The translations under genes and the position numbers were made by a program. From NCBI GenBank assembly GCA_003996215.1, contig QJPP01007246.1, positions 124,001 to 188,000 on the forward strand: a DNA stretch of 64,000 bases. Reading direction: 5' to 3'. This document shows, in pieces, positions 12,477 through 23,577 of this stretch. Each line of letters opens with the position of its first letter. The first letter of the stretch is position 1. Below the pieces are notes generated by a model, which had not been told where the DNA came from, searched no databases, and saw only the letters and a list, made by a program, of their open reading frames with translations. Source of the stretch: Jaltomata sinuosa. Taxonomy: Eukaryota; Streptophyta; Magnoliopsida; Solanales; Solanaceae.

Positions 12477-12543
12477 CGCTATAGTGGTCGTCTGTCCGTG
12501 ATAGCAGGACCGCTATAGCGGTGAAATATCCACTACAGCGGAT
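12477..12543. promoter_or_regulatory. Palindrome cluster upstream of the antisense gene (candidate promoter side)
   Basis: Three to four copies of ACCGCTATAGCGGT-type palindromes. On the minus strand they precede a pyrimidine-rich stretch and then the donor-like site near 12355, the order seen in the LTR promoters of this group. Promoter function is inferred from that arrangement. Confidence 0.45.
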
Positions 12544-13007
12544 GGCCAATCAGTTTGGTTATGGGAAAAGTTCTCCCAGGTGTTTTCAAATTCGTCCAAT
12601 TTAACATGACACGAGGCCCCGGAACTCTTGAGTGCTCGGGATGGAGACACGTGTGAATATCCTTGTGAGGCCCGTAAATTCTTTGTTGGGATAGGGCAAT
12701 AGTGAATTGTTCCTCGAGTCGGTTAGACTCGTAAGGAAGGTTGGACAACTTGTGTAGGTTCAATAATTACGTGGTCACTCAGGACGGTAAGAGTCTCGGG
12801 TCAGTCTCTCTCCTCTGATTTTATTCAGGGTCATTCGCGGATGAAAGATGGGTAAATTGGTATATGTTATAACGATCGAGTCCGTCGTTACATTAAGTTT
12901 TCTTGATTTCATAAATTTGGAGAAAATGATTAAGAACTCATTCGGGGTAAGTAAGGTGACGTCATAAAAATTTACGATTTCCGGAAAGGATCTGGGATGA
13001 TATCACT

Positions 13008-13075
13008 CCGCTATAGCGGTAATTGTTTCGCTATAGTGGCACCGCTTTTGCGGTAGGGCGGACCGCTATCACGGG
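13008..13075. repeat. CCGCTATAGCGG palindrome cluster, D 3' LTR
   Basis: Begins with an exact CCGCTATAGCGG (13008-13019), followed by three diverged copies. Counterpart of 6852-6920. Confidence 0.85.
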
Positions 13076-13109
13076 ACTATGGGAGGCAGAATGCCTGTGA
13101 TGGGTTTTT

Positions 13110-13117
13110 TATAAAAG
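13110..13117 (+). promoter_or_regulatory. TATA box candidate of the D LTR
   Basis: TATAAAAG lies about 35 bp downstream of the palindrome cluster and about 200 bp upstream of the conserved donor-like site. The 5' LTR copy is mutated here. Confidence 0.6.
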
Positions 13118-15057
13118 AGTCTCTTTTTCTCAGTTGGAAAACATACGAGGGTTCTTCCAAAAACCCTCCCATACTGCTCCAGGTCTGGGAAATCATGAGG
13201 AGGAGAGGTCATGGCTGAAGGGATACGGAACAACGGATTCCAGTATCACGGTTCAGTCGGGAATGCAACCACGAAGCCAGAAATGCATCATTGCAGCTGC
13301 TGGCATCCAGGTAGGCTAGGTTTTCATGAGTAGTTAGACCCGTTTACTTTTCGTACTGGTTATATAGTGGAAATATAGAATCTATGTCTTAGGCCTCCTA
13401 CACGGAGTCTGGCAGATTTGGGATTTATTGTGTTGAATCTGGGATGTACGGAGTAGATGGATGGTCTTGTGATTATGTTATGTGTTTACGTTGTACATGT
13501 CGGCTTGATAACTTGATAGATTAAGGGGCTAGTATGTCGGTAAGGTTCGAGGAACCGGGGAAGTGCTTGGGAGTTATGGGAAACGGGAATAAGAAACTCC
13601 TAGGTGGGGTTTCAGGAATGTTTATGGCTTGAGGCTTAGCGGCAGTATTGATAAGGTTAGAAAAGAGAATCGTGTCACATGTTTGTATGAGTATCAAAAA
13701 GAGAAATCGTTAGTTATACGTTTACAATAAAAAGGGTGAACTGGGGATAGTCTTTGAACGGGAATTGATGGTTCGTAGTTGTACCTGGGAAGGGGTAGGT
13801 GATGGCTTATGATTTTCTATGAATGGGTATATGTTTGTACTCATCGTCTAAGTGATTATATGCATTACATCGCTTAGGGAAGTTGTGTGGAATGTCTAGG
13901 TTCCTGTTTACAGTCTGTGATTTGAACGGTGTTTACTTGTTGGTTTTACAAGTTGTGTCTGTTCATCTATTAACTGTTGTTTTGTTGACATTTGGTTGGC
14001 TCAGGTACCACTCCTGATATAGGTATAACAAATGGTTGCATGGGTACCACGTCTGGTACGAGTATAACAAATGGTTGGCACGGGTACCACACCTGGTACG
14101 GGTATAACACTTGATTGTCTCGGGTACCACACCTGGTACGAGTTTATTTTATTGCATATTGCATGGTGATATTTGTATTGCTTTGACTGTATTGGTTCCG
14201 TGTGTGGACTGGGTTGTTTTACTGAATGTGATACTTGATTTTGGTTCCGTGAGTGGACCAGGTTGTTTATTGGAAGGTGCTATTATTTGGTGGTCCTTGA
14301 GTGGCCGGGATTTTCTATATAACTATTGTGATTGGTCTTGGTTTAGTCCTGGTTGTTCATTGACACTTAGGTGTTGTTTAGAGGGGATCCCGGTGTGGGT
14401 CCGGACTATGTGAAATGAGGGGGTTATATATATATTTTATTATCATTGAGTGTGTCTTTGGCGGGCAGGAATTAATTGTGTTTAATAAGCTAAGGGCGGG
14501 TTATGGTGTAGACTGTATAGCCTGTGGAACACTTAGGTATTGTTAAGGGGATCCTTGGAGGGTTCGGTCATGTGAAGCAAAGGGATTTAGATATAACTCT
14601 AGTGTTATCAATAAATGTGGCGAGGGTCGCAGAGATGGATTTCATGTGGTGGTTAGCTGGGGAGGACTGAGAGTCTGGGGTTGCAGGTTATAGTTGTTGC
14701 AAACATATTAGGAGGTTACTAGAGATCTGTGAAGGGTCTGGATACTGGTAAGAAATGCTACGGTTATAAGTGGTTGGGTTGGGCAGTTAGCCGGGCTAAG
14801 TCTGAATGTTAGTTAGAATAGTTGACTTAGGTAAGGGAAAGGTAGCCAGGCTTGGACTTGAACATTGGTAAAGGGTTAGTGTGACTTGGAAGCCTCGAGA
14901 ATGAAGGAGTTGGCAGTGAAAGAACGTTTGAGGTTGGAAACCAAGTTATTTAATTTCAGTCATGTATTTCCCTGTTCTTCTTATATGATGGTAGGAGGGG
15001 ATTCGGGTCGACCGATGATGCCTACCAGTACGTGTGTTTGTACTGACTCTACTCTTG

Positions 15058-15076
15058 CTATACCTTTTTGGTATAG
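15058..15076 (+). other. Perfect hairpin CTATACC-TTTTT-GGTATAG in the LTR
   Basis: A 7-bp perfect stem with a five-T loop. Counterparts occur at 8903-8921, 30273-30291, 41906-41925 (reverse strand) and 47567-47585, in LTRs that differ elsewhere. Role unknown. Confidence 0.7.
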
Positions 15077-15446
15077 TCTGGCTGCAGGTTGGTGATGCTT
15101 CATAGTTTCGCGGCGATGAGATCTCCAACAACTTCTGTCTTCGATTCCATGGCAGAAATTGAGTCTTTTATCTCTTGTTTCATCTTGTAGTAGCTCTTGT
15201 ACCTGTTTAGACTAGATCCTAGGGGAGAGCATTTTTAAAATGTTGTAAAGGTTTTTCCACAATTCCTTATGTAGTCTAATTCTGAATAGGTTTTTGTAAA
15301 GAAAGGATTTCATGTATGTATAAAGGTGGCTTAATTTAATGGTTTACTTTAATTCTGCAAGTTACCTATTGGACAGGGGGTAAGGGTTCATCTATATAGG
15401 TGGTTAGAGTAGGTGCCCGCACGGCCCAGCAGGTTGGGTCATGACT

Positions 15447-17574
15447 GAAGATAATGAAGTAGAAGAAGATGATAAAAATGATGAAGGAGAAGAAAAAGAG
15501 GGAGAAGAAGGGGAATCAGAAAAAGGAGAAAAAGGAGGAGATAATGAAAGTGAACATGAGGAAGAGGAACATCTTCATCCTAACAGTCCTTCCACTGAAG
15601 AGTTTGTCAAAGCCTTCTGCATTGATAATTTTTCTGTGAGAATGCAGTGTGATGGTGCCACAAATTTATCTGGTGATTGTGTGGTAAAGTCAGCCATGGG
15701 AAAATCTTTTGACACATTCAGAAAAATACTTTGAGAACAAAAATTGGATGTTTATTTCAGGAACAACTGTTTTAGGTAATATCTTGATTTGCCAGAGGAC
15801 AATAATGCTCGTTTTCAAATGACCATGGTGTATGGTCTTCTGAAACGTAGGTTTATGTATGAGAACAATGATAAGATGGATAAAGTCTGGATAAATTACT
15901 GTGGCATGCCACTTTGTTTTGGGTTGAAGGAATTTGTCATAGTTACTGGACTAAAATGTCATCCTCCTTCTCAAACTATACCTGCCTATTGTTATACACA
16001 AGAAAGTACCCCGCACACCAAAGACAACAACAAACAAAGGATCTAAGTCAGCAACCAAGACTGTCAAGAAAATTCAAAAGGGCAAGTCAACTGATGGTGA
16101 TGACGTGGTGTCCCTTGTTGGTTCAAGCTTCAAGAATATAAATTTGCTTTAAGAGTTGGAAGGTAAAAGGCTTTCAAAGAAGCACAAGCAATTATTGTGC
16201 TTGGTTTGGTTTGTACATAATATTCTTTGGCGAGAGACATTAACAACAACATACCACTTGGTTTAATAAAGCTCTCGGAAGATCTAGAGGCATTCAACAA
16301 CTATCCTTGGGGTCGTGAAAGATTCATAATTATTGTCAAATATTTCTTGACTCCGTTAATGCCAAAGACAGTCAACTTATATGGCTTTCCATGGGCTTTC
16401 ATGGTAAATATTTTATTTTTGTGTTTCAATTTTTTTTATTGAATAATGTTTTTAATTTGTTAGCATTATTTTTATAGGCTTGGGCATTTGAAGCCATTCC
16501 TTATCTCCGACAACAAGTGAAGGACTATCAAGAATTGCTTTCTATTCCTAAAATTCTGATATGGTTGTTGGCCAAGAACTATAAAAAAGCAAAAGTTCTT
16601 GATCTCTTCAAACCACCCGAGGAAGCAGTAAGTCTACTTTTATAGAGATTAATTTGAATTTATTTTTTCAAAATTCACATATGTTGCAATAGAATTTAAT
16701 TACGAGTTAAGTATTATTTTAATACATTTAATTATTGATTTTATATTGTGCATCCATGGCTTATCAATCTAAAATCAATAATTAAATTATCTGTTGCAAC
16801 ATATGACTCTATGTTGGAACAGATGACTCATCTGCTGTAACTTTTCAATTGTTATAAGTTACTAACTTATATATATTGTATTATTATTTCAGTATGTTGA
16901 TGAAATTCTTCTCCTGATGCGGGTGAGGCATCTAAAATTCATTTAATTCTATGATCTTGGATATAGAATTATGGACCTTAATTTTTATGATAATTTCCTC
17001 GGTCGGTACAAGAAACTCAGTAAAGAAGCAACAATTCCTAGTGGCAAAACAATAGAGGAGTGAGTTACTTGCTGAGTTTAAATGGGATGATGATATGATT
17101 GACTATGTCAGAGGAAAGTGACCATATCCAGGTTTCATGGATTGGAGAGAGGCCAAGAGAATCATAGCAGCTATGAATTTAGAAAAGAAGTATTTTGTGA
17201 CTCTTAAGATCAGAATGACTGAGGGAGTCATGAATGTCTATGACTGCAACATACCAGTGTTTGAAGAGTTTGAATTTTTGATATTTATGGAGGGTTTGTT
17301 GGAGTTGTTCCCTAGATTGTTGAAGCAAAGTGGCCTAATGAATCACTTGCCGGAAAAATTGCTCAACGAACGATGGGCTTTTGAAGGTCGAAAATAGAAC
17401 CTTCCGAAGAATGAGACATTTGCCGCGTGCGGGTCATACTTTCTTGCTTTCATTGAGCATTTGATAACCGGCACTTGTATGACAACTCCCGACACACTAA
17501 TGAATGATAATTCAATTGCAAGAATGCAAGAGATTTGGGCTGCTGGGGTGGCTTTTAAGAGTTTGGAGCCCTGA
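15447..17574 (+). pseudogene. DUF1985/Ulp1-like gene of the MULE, 3' part
   Basis: Continuation of 6359-6717 after element D. The acidic region runs on, then a DUF1985-like domain (about 15590-16000; NNARFQMTMVYGLLKRRF, GLKEFVIVTGLKC). Likely introns have GT/AG borders at about 16402-16479 and 16629-16892, joining exons with KLSEDLEAFNNYPWG and AWAFEAIPYLRQQV. The C-terminal part (about 17080-17574) resembles a C48 (Ulp1) peptidase: a VYDC motif, then ACGSYFLAFIEHL with the presumed catalytic Cys codon at 17428. The usual His-Trp before the strand is replaced by Tyr-Phe (KKYFVTL) and the Asp before Cys by Ala. Stops at about 15732 and 17395 and other breaks make it a pseudogene. Any original role would be SUMO-like deconjugation, not established for KI-MULE proteins. 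Confidence 0.7.
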
Positions 17575-17802
17575 TATGGGTTGTAATTTGCAGACAATTT
17601 TTTTATTTTTAGTATTTTATTTAATTATATTATGGGCTGTAATTTGCAGATAATATTTTTATTTTTAGTACTTTATTTAGTTATATTATATATTTGGTGA
17701 TGACAATATTGTATGTTTAATATATGTCCAGTTATTATGTCATGAATTTTATTTTATCCTTAGATTTGAAAAATGTTGGATTATTAATAAAAATGAATTA
17801 CA
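17575..17802. other. AT-rich spacer after the DUF1985 gene
   Basis: Contains a near-duplicate of GGGCTGTAATTTGCAGA at 17577 and 17633, a local tandem duplication of about 56 bp. Nothing else recognised. Confidence 0.5.
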
Positions 17803-18175
17803 CATCTGTTGAAAATTATCCAACAGGTATAATCATCTGTTGCAACAGATTACACATCTGTTGGAAATGATCAAACAGATATAACATATGTTGCAGCAGA
17901 TGATTCATCTATTGCAACAGATGACTCATCTGTTGGAAATAATCAAATAGACTCTACACATTTTGCAACAGATGATTCATCTGTTACAACAGATGAGTCA
18001 TCTGTTGGAAATAATCAAACATATATAGACATATGTTGCAACATATGAATCATCTGTTGAAAATCATCCAACAAATATTGACATCTGTTGCAAAAGATAA
18101 CTAACATGTTGCAACAGATGACTCATCTGTTGGAACTTATCCAAAGATATAGACATCTGTTGCAACAAATGAATT
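17803..18175. repeat. CATCTGTTGCAACAGATG palindrome array, left inner
   Basis: About 18 half-sites, many arranged as the full 18-bp palindrome, separated by spacers like GAAATAATCAAA. It abuts the 163-bp satellite that follows. Confidence 0.85.
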
Positions 18176-19305
18176 GACTTATTTGATGTGAATTGCTTAT
18201 TTAACTCATGATTAGTAATAAATTAAGTTATTTAATCATAATTAGCTTTCAATTAAAAACTTTAATTACAATATCAATGAATTACATAATAATTACATGA
18301 TCAACTAAGTGTAGTAATCCTAAATAGATGGATCAATTGACTTATTTAATGTGAATTGCTTAATTAACTCATGATTAGTAATAAATTAAGTTATTTAACC
18401 ATAATTAGCTTTCAATTAACAACTTTAATTACAATCTCAATGAATTACATAATAATTACATGATCAACTAAGTGTAGTAATCTTCAATAGATGGATTAAT
18501 TGACTTATTTGATGTGAATTGCTTAATTAACTCATGATTAGTAATAAATAAAGTTATTTAACTATAATTAGCTTTCAATTAACAACTTTAATTACAATCT
18601 CAATGAATTACATAATAATTACATGATAAACTAAGTGTAGTGATCCTAAATAGATGGATCAATTGACTTATTTGATGTGAATTGCTTAATTAACCCATAA
18701 TTAGTAATAAATAAAGTTTTTTAACTATAATTAACTTTCAATTAACAACTTCAATTACAATCTCAATGAATTACATAATAATTACATGATCAACTAAGTG
18801 TAGTAATCCTAAATAGATGGATCAATTGACTTATTTGATGTGAATTACTTAATTAACTCATAATTAGTAATAAATAAAGTTATTTAACTATAATTAGCTT
18901 TCAATTAAAAACTTAATTACAATCTCAATGAATTACATAATAATTACATGATCAACTAAGTGTAGTAATCCTAAATAGATGGATCATTTGACTTATTTGA
19001 TGTGAATCGCTTAATTAACCCATAATTAGTAATAAATAAAACTATTTAACTATAAGTAACTTTCGATTATCAACTTTAATTACAATCTCAATGAATTACA
19101 TAATAATTACATGATCAACTAAGTGTAGTAATCTTCAATAGATGGATCAATTGACTTATTTGATGTGAATTACTTAATTAACTCATAATTAGTAATAAAT
19201 AAAGTTATTTAACTATAATTAGGTTTCAATTAACAACTTCATTACAATCTCAATGAATTATATAATAATTACATGATCAACTAAGTGTAGTAATCCTAAA
19301 TGAGA
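18174..19305 (+). repeat. 163-bp tandem satellite, seven copies
   Basis: The word TTGACTTATTT recurs at 18174, 18337, 18500, 18663, 18826, 18988 and 19151, a spacing of 162-163 bp. Units are AT-rich, similar along their length, and end TAATCCTAAATAGATGGATCAA or close variants. No coding potential. It lies between the two convergent MULE genes, enclosed by palindrome arrays on both sides. Confidence 0.93.
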
Positions 19306-19396
19306 TTGTAATTAAAGTTATTAATTAAAAGCTAATTATTGTTAAATAATTTTATTTATTACTAATTATGAGTTAATTAAGCAATTTACATCAAAC
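19306..19396 (-). repeat. Inverted partial copy of the 163-bp satellite
   Basis: TGAGATTGTAATTAAAG through GAGTTAATTAAGCAATT is the reverse complement of the central part of the satellite unit, directly after the last forward copy. This makes a 90-bp inverted repeat at the array end. Confidence 0.88.
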
Positions 19397-20060
19397 ATAT
19401 GTAGAGTATGTTGAAAATAATCAAACATATTAGACATCTGCTGCAACATATCATTCATCTGTTGCAACATATGTCTATATCTGTTGGATGATTTCCAACA
19501 GATGTGTCATGTATTGCAATAAGTTAGTTATCTATTGCAATAGATATCTATATCTGTTGGATGATTTGCAATAAATGTCTATATTTGTTGGATGATTTTC
19601 AATATATGAGTCATCTGTTGCAACAGATGATTCATCTGCTGAAACAAATGTCTATTGTTGTTTGATCATTTCCAACAGATGTCTATATCTGTTTGATTAT
19701 TTCTAACAGATGAGTCATCTGTTGCAACAAATGAATCATCTATTGCAATATGTGTAGAGTCTGTTTGATTATTTCCAACAGATGAGTCATCTGTTACAAC
19801 ATATGACTTCTCTTTTGCAACAAATGTCTATATCTGTTTGATTATTTCCAGCAGATGAGTCATCTGCTGCAATATATCATTCATATGTTGCAATACATGA
19901 CTATATATGTTTGATGATTTCAAACATTTGAGTCATTTATTGCAATAGATGTATAATCAGAAGCAACATGTGTTGAATCTGTTTGATTATTCCAAACATC
20001 TGTAGTAACCTATTTAATTATTCCCAATAGATTTCACCATCAGTTGTAATATATAAATGA
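19390..20060. repeat. CATCTGTTGCAACAGATG palindrome array, right inner
   Basis: The longest array with the left-inner one. Half-sites are more diverged (CATATG, TATCTG variants) and spaced by GATGATTTCCAA or TTTGATTATTTCCAA. It ends about 110 bp from the transposase stop codon. Confidence 0.85.
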
Positions 20061-20172
20061 GTTAAATTCACAAACATCACCAACTGAAATATAATAGAAA
20101 AGTACTAACAAGTTCAGAATAACAATACTATTACTATTACAACAATGGAGAAAATGAGTGCAACATTAACAA

Positions 20173-22449
20173 TTATGGAGCATTCCTATCTGGGTATGTA
20201 GTTCTTTTGTGGCCAACCATTTTACATATAGAGCACTTATTTTTTTTCGTTAGAAATGATTCTCCAACTCCACCCCTCCTCTTTTTTTACCTTCTTCCTT
20301 GTTTGCTTAGTTCAATATGTGGAGGAGATATTTCTTTCTCTAAAATCTGCAAAGGAACATTCCAAGATTCTTCAGAAGGCACAGAATAAATTTTCTCACA
20401 GTATGCAATGATATATCTCTCCACCATATAATATGAGGATGAGTACTCATAAATCTGCCTACCAAAGTCTTCACCATATTGGACTCGAAGCGCTGCCATA
20501 GCATGTGGACAAGGTATTTTATCCAGGTCAAATACTTTACATGTACAAGATCTTGCTTGCAAATCGACTATAGCAACTTCACCATGACCGGTGACACTGA
20601 ACCTGTAGTTGGCAGTTTGACGAGCCAATAACTTATTTCCCAAGTTGACGTACTCTGTTATTTTCTTTTCCATTTCAGGGATGAATATGGTTGGTGAGTT
20701 GATGAACTCTGTAAGCCTCTCGTGAAATTTTTGTGCACATCTCCTATTTATTTCATTAAATAGAGCGACAATGGGAAATTCTCTTTCAATATCAAATATT
20801 GCATTCACCGACTCAACAATGTTTATAGTCATAATGCTATACTTATACAAATAAATAATCACCCAGTAAGGTATAATTGACAATAAACTCAAACAAATCA
20901 CTCAATTTATAATATTATTTCTATTTCCTAGACAAAATGCTTTGCTCCACTTGTGGAATCCAACACGTTCAAGATGTTCGGTTGCTCCGAGTACCAGGTC
21001 TCTTATTTTATTAAAATGATCATTGAACTCATCAATTCTGTATGCTTTTGCTGCTTTATAAAAATGAGATACGACCTTCGTATTGTTAAAGTTGTTCGAA
21101 TATTCTCCCCAAGGTGCCTTATGCAATAACCATAATGAGCTGTAGGGTAGACAATTGAAATCATCTTCTTGATACTTGGATGCCTATCAGAAATTATGCA
21201 TAAACCAGCAGTATCATCTAGATAGCTTCTCATTTGTTCAAAAAAATATTGGTATGAGGCATCGTACTCCTTGTCAACTACACAAAAAGCGAGCGAAAAA
21301 ATATGATTCTCCGCATCCTGTGCCACAACTGACAATAAAACTCCTTCATACTTTCTCCTCAAGAATGTGTCGTCAACGGCTATGACTTTTCTCATTTGCT
21401 CAAAACCACGTATCCAAGCCCCATAGGATTTGTGACTTAACCATATAACGGTAAGCATCAAGCACTGCATACCCATGCTCATGTGTTCCCCTAACCAAAG
21501 ACTTTGCAATCTCCATGCCCTTCCAAATCTTCCAATAACTCACCTTAACACCCAATTCTGTACGAATTTGATGTTTCATGTCTTGTGTAGATGGGCCTTT
21601 ACCTTCGGAGAACCTATCTTTGAAAATTTCACTGATAACTTTTGTTGAGGCATACGGATGATGAGTCGTGATATGCTCAGAACCACACGTGTTATACTTT
21701 ACATAGGTTGTAATACAAAATCTGTCGGAACTTAAAAGTTTCACAGCCCTAATCCACCACTTACACTCCGAATGTACACATCTAAAACAATACACAATGC
21801 ATGAATTAATCACCTTCTTTAGTCTAAAATCTTTTTTCAAGCAAGCAATTTTCAACGAAGTTGCTAGTTCTTGCTTGTTCTTGAATGTTATTCCCTTATA
21901 AAAACCTGTTTTATACTCTTGCACATGGATAGACTATATTGATTGAGAATTGCCCTCTGTATTGCTCCCAACATCAGGTGTAGGAGTTTGGTCATCCCCA
22001 CAGCTTGGACCATCCAATTCAGCCCCACTTCCATTATCTGGAATATTCATATCTAACCTATCCTCCAACTCATCATTTAACATATCTTGTTGATTTTGAG
22101 CTAAATTGGGGTTCTCTATCGGGTTTTCAATTATGTATACCCTTAAAATGGGCCTAGCTGCATCACTTAAACAAGCACGCAAACAAACTTGATCTGTTAT
22201 CTTAAAAGTCAAGACCGTCTGATTTTCAAAAGAGTTATGCATGTAACTGATGACAAGATCTTTCTGTTGACAATTTAATTCACAACAACTGATGATTAAG
22301 TTCACAAAATCATCATACAAAACATCTTTTTGGACTGGTATCGCTATCGTCTCTAGCATGTCACCATCCTTCCAACGCCAAATAAATCGATTGTTCTTCT
22401 TGATCCATTCACCATGACAATCAACCCTTATTGTTATCGATTCCTCCAT
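20173..22449 (-). pseudogene. MULE transposase (MURA-like)
   Basis: ATG at 22449. The first 171 residues form an N-terminal domain plus acidic linker, ending at a TAG near 21934. The same frame continues with the MuDR-type DNA-binding region (21924-21440; Cys/His pattern FRCVHSECKWW, then CGSEHITTHH). A frameshift near 21440 leads into the catalytic core (about 21420-21080): IAVDDTFLRRKYEG, a QDAENHIFSLAFCVVD stretch, and IISDRHPSIKK, carrying the first two acidic catalytic residues. Another shift near 21110, then an intron-like interruption (about 20920-20840) before NIVESVNAIFD. A SWIM zinc finger (CTCKVFDLDKIPCPHAM) lies near 20545-20500. A final CCHC-like knuckle (CSICKMVGH) near 20200 has Tyr where the last Cys is expected and follows a TAA. 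Clearly inactive. It converges with the DUF1985 gene. Confidence 0.85.
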
Positions 22450-22544
22450 AAATAATACCTAAAGAATTTTGTTTAAAAAATCAATAATAGTATAGTAAAG
22501 TTGAGTAGCTATATACAACAATAAAATTATATCATTGTCCCACT

Positions 22545-23215
22545 AAGTAACTCATCTGTTGTAACAGATGACTCACATGTTGGATACATGTTGAGAAACA
22601 ATACCTGAATCCAACAGGTAAGTCATATGTTGCAACAGATAGCTCATCTGCTGCAGCAGGTGATGCATCTATTGCAACAGATGACCTATCTGCTGGATTC
22701 AACTATTGGTTCTGAACATGAATCCAACAGGTAGGTCATCTGATGCAACAGATAGATCATCTATTGCAGCAGATGACTTATCTGTTGGATTAAGCTTTTG
22801 GTTCTGAACCAGCTTTGCCAGCTAATGTAAGATGAATTCAACAGGTAAGTTATATGTTGCAACAGATGAATCATCTGCTGCAACAGATAAGCTATCTATT
22901 GCAATATATGACTTACCTGTTGGATTCATGTTCAGAATTAATAGTTGAATCCAACAGGTAGGTTATCTGTTGCAACAAATAGCTCATCTGTTGTAGCAGA
23001 TGATTCATCTGTTGCAACAGATGACTTACCTGTTGGATTCATGTTCAGAACCAGTAGCTTGATCCAACAGATAATTCATCTGTTACAACAGATGGGTGAT
23101 CTCCTACTGCAGATGACTCATCTGTCGAACAGATGACCTATCTGTTAGATTCAGCTGCTGTAACATGAATCCAACAGATAGGTCATCTGTTGCAACAGAT
23201 GGGTCATCTGTTGGA
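22545..23215. repeat. CATCTGTTGCAACAGATG palindrome array, right outer
   Basis: More than 30 half-sites in a partly higher-order pattern: blocks of about 110-130 bp carry GTAGGTCATCTGTTGCAACAG, then a core such as GATTCATGTTCAGAA, then the complement. The array starts about 95 bp upstream of the transposase start codon, mirroring the left outer array ahead of the DUF1985 gene. Confidence 0.87.
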
Positions 23216-23430
23216 TACGCTACTGAAAATTGCAGAAAAACAGCAGATATACCCATATGAGAAATTGAACTAAAAATCATTATTGTTACTTACCAAAATC
23301 ACCTATAAAGCAATGCCCAGTGGTTATGAATAAATTTGGTCCAAAATTTTGGTCCCGTAATAGCAGTAGCGGCAGCAGCAACAACAACAATGTCGACGAC
23401 AACAGTAGTAGTAGAAGAAAAAGAAGATGA

Positions 23431-23468
23431 TGATGATGAAGAAGAAGAAGAAGAAGAAGAAGAAGACA
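23431..23468. repeat. (GAT)n(GAA)n microsatellite
   Basis: GATGATGATGAT followed by ten or so GAA triplets. Acidic or Ser-rich open frames across it are simple translations of the repeat. Confidence 0.95.
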
Positions 23469-23577
23469 ACACCAGCAACAACAATGGAGAATACCCTGAA
23501 AATGGCGCGAGGATGAGAAGCAAGAAGAAGAGGAGGCGGTCGGTTTTCCCCCCTCTCAATTTAGGTAATTAGGGTTT

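Larger units (their letters stand above)
6718..15446 (+). mobile_element. Non-autonomous LTR retrotransposon 'D' with an antisense gene inside
   Basis: Two direct LTRs of about 2.57 kb (6718-9290 and 12865-15446) flank 3.57 kb. A tRNA-Met-type primer-binding site follows the 5' LTR by two bases, and GAAGA duplications flank the whole. The interior has no gag, protease, RT or integrase. Instead, a gene on the opposite strand (10562-11736) encodes a putative plant transposon protein domain. The LTR ends resemble those of element A, and LTR architecture and leader motifs are shared with Tekay-type element B, so mobilisation in trans by a relative is likely (inference). It splits the DUF1985 gene of the surrounding MULE, so it is younger than the MULE. 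Confidence 0.9.
12865..15446 (+). repeat. 3' LTR of element D
   Basis: Aligns with 6718-9290. Starts TGTTATAACGATCG and ends GGTCATGACT, the last base differing from the 5' copy's terminal A. It carries the palindrome cluster (13008-13075), the clearest TATA box of the group (13110-13117), a donor-like CCAGGTAGGC near 13306, the GGTACC minisatellite (13990-14145) and the perfect hairpin at 15058-15076. The flanking GAAGA at 15447-15451 completes the target duplication. Confidence 0.92.
5281..23577. mobile_element. Mutator-like element (KI/Ulp1 type) with internal satellite arrays
   Basis: The unit has a DUF1985/Ulp1-like gene on + and a MULE transposase pseudogene on -, facing each other. 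Arrays of the 18-bp palindrome CATCTGTTGCAACAGATG lie outside both genes (5876-6250 and 22545-23215) and between them (17803-18175 and 19390-20060). Plant MULEs that carry Ulp1-like peptidase genes (KI-MULEs) are known; convergent gene order fits that group. I could not find matching terminal inverted repeats or a 9-11 bp target duplication, so the ends are approximate: the left end is placed before the GTT-rich stretch, the right end after the GAA/GAT microsatellite. An 8.7-kb LTR element (6718-15446) is inserted in the left gene. Confidence 0.65.

Noticed and set aside
23299..23572. Poly-Ser frame and poly-Glu frame on opposite strands
   Set aside because: Both are translations of the GAA/GAT microsatellite.
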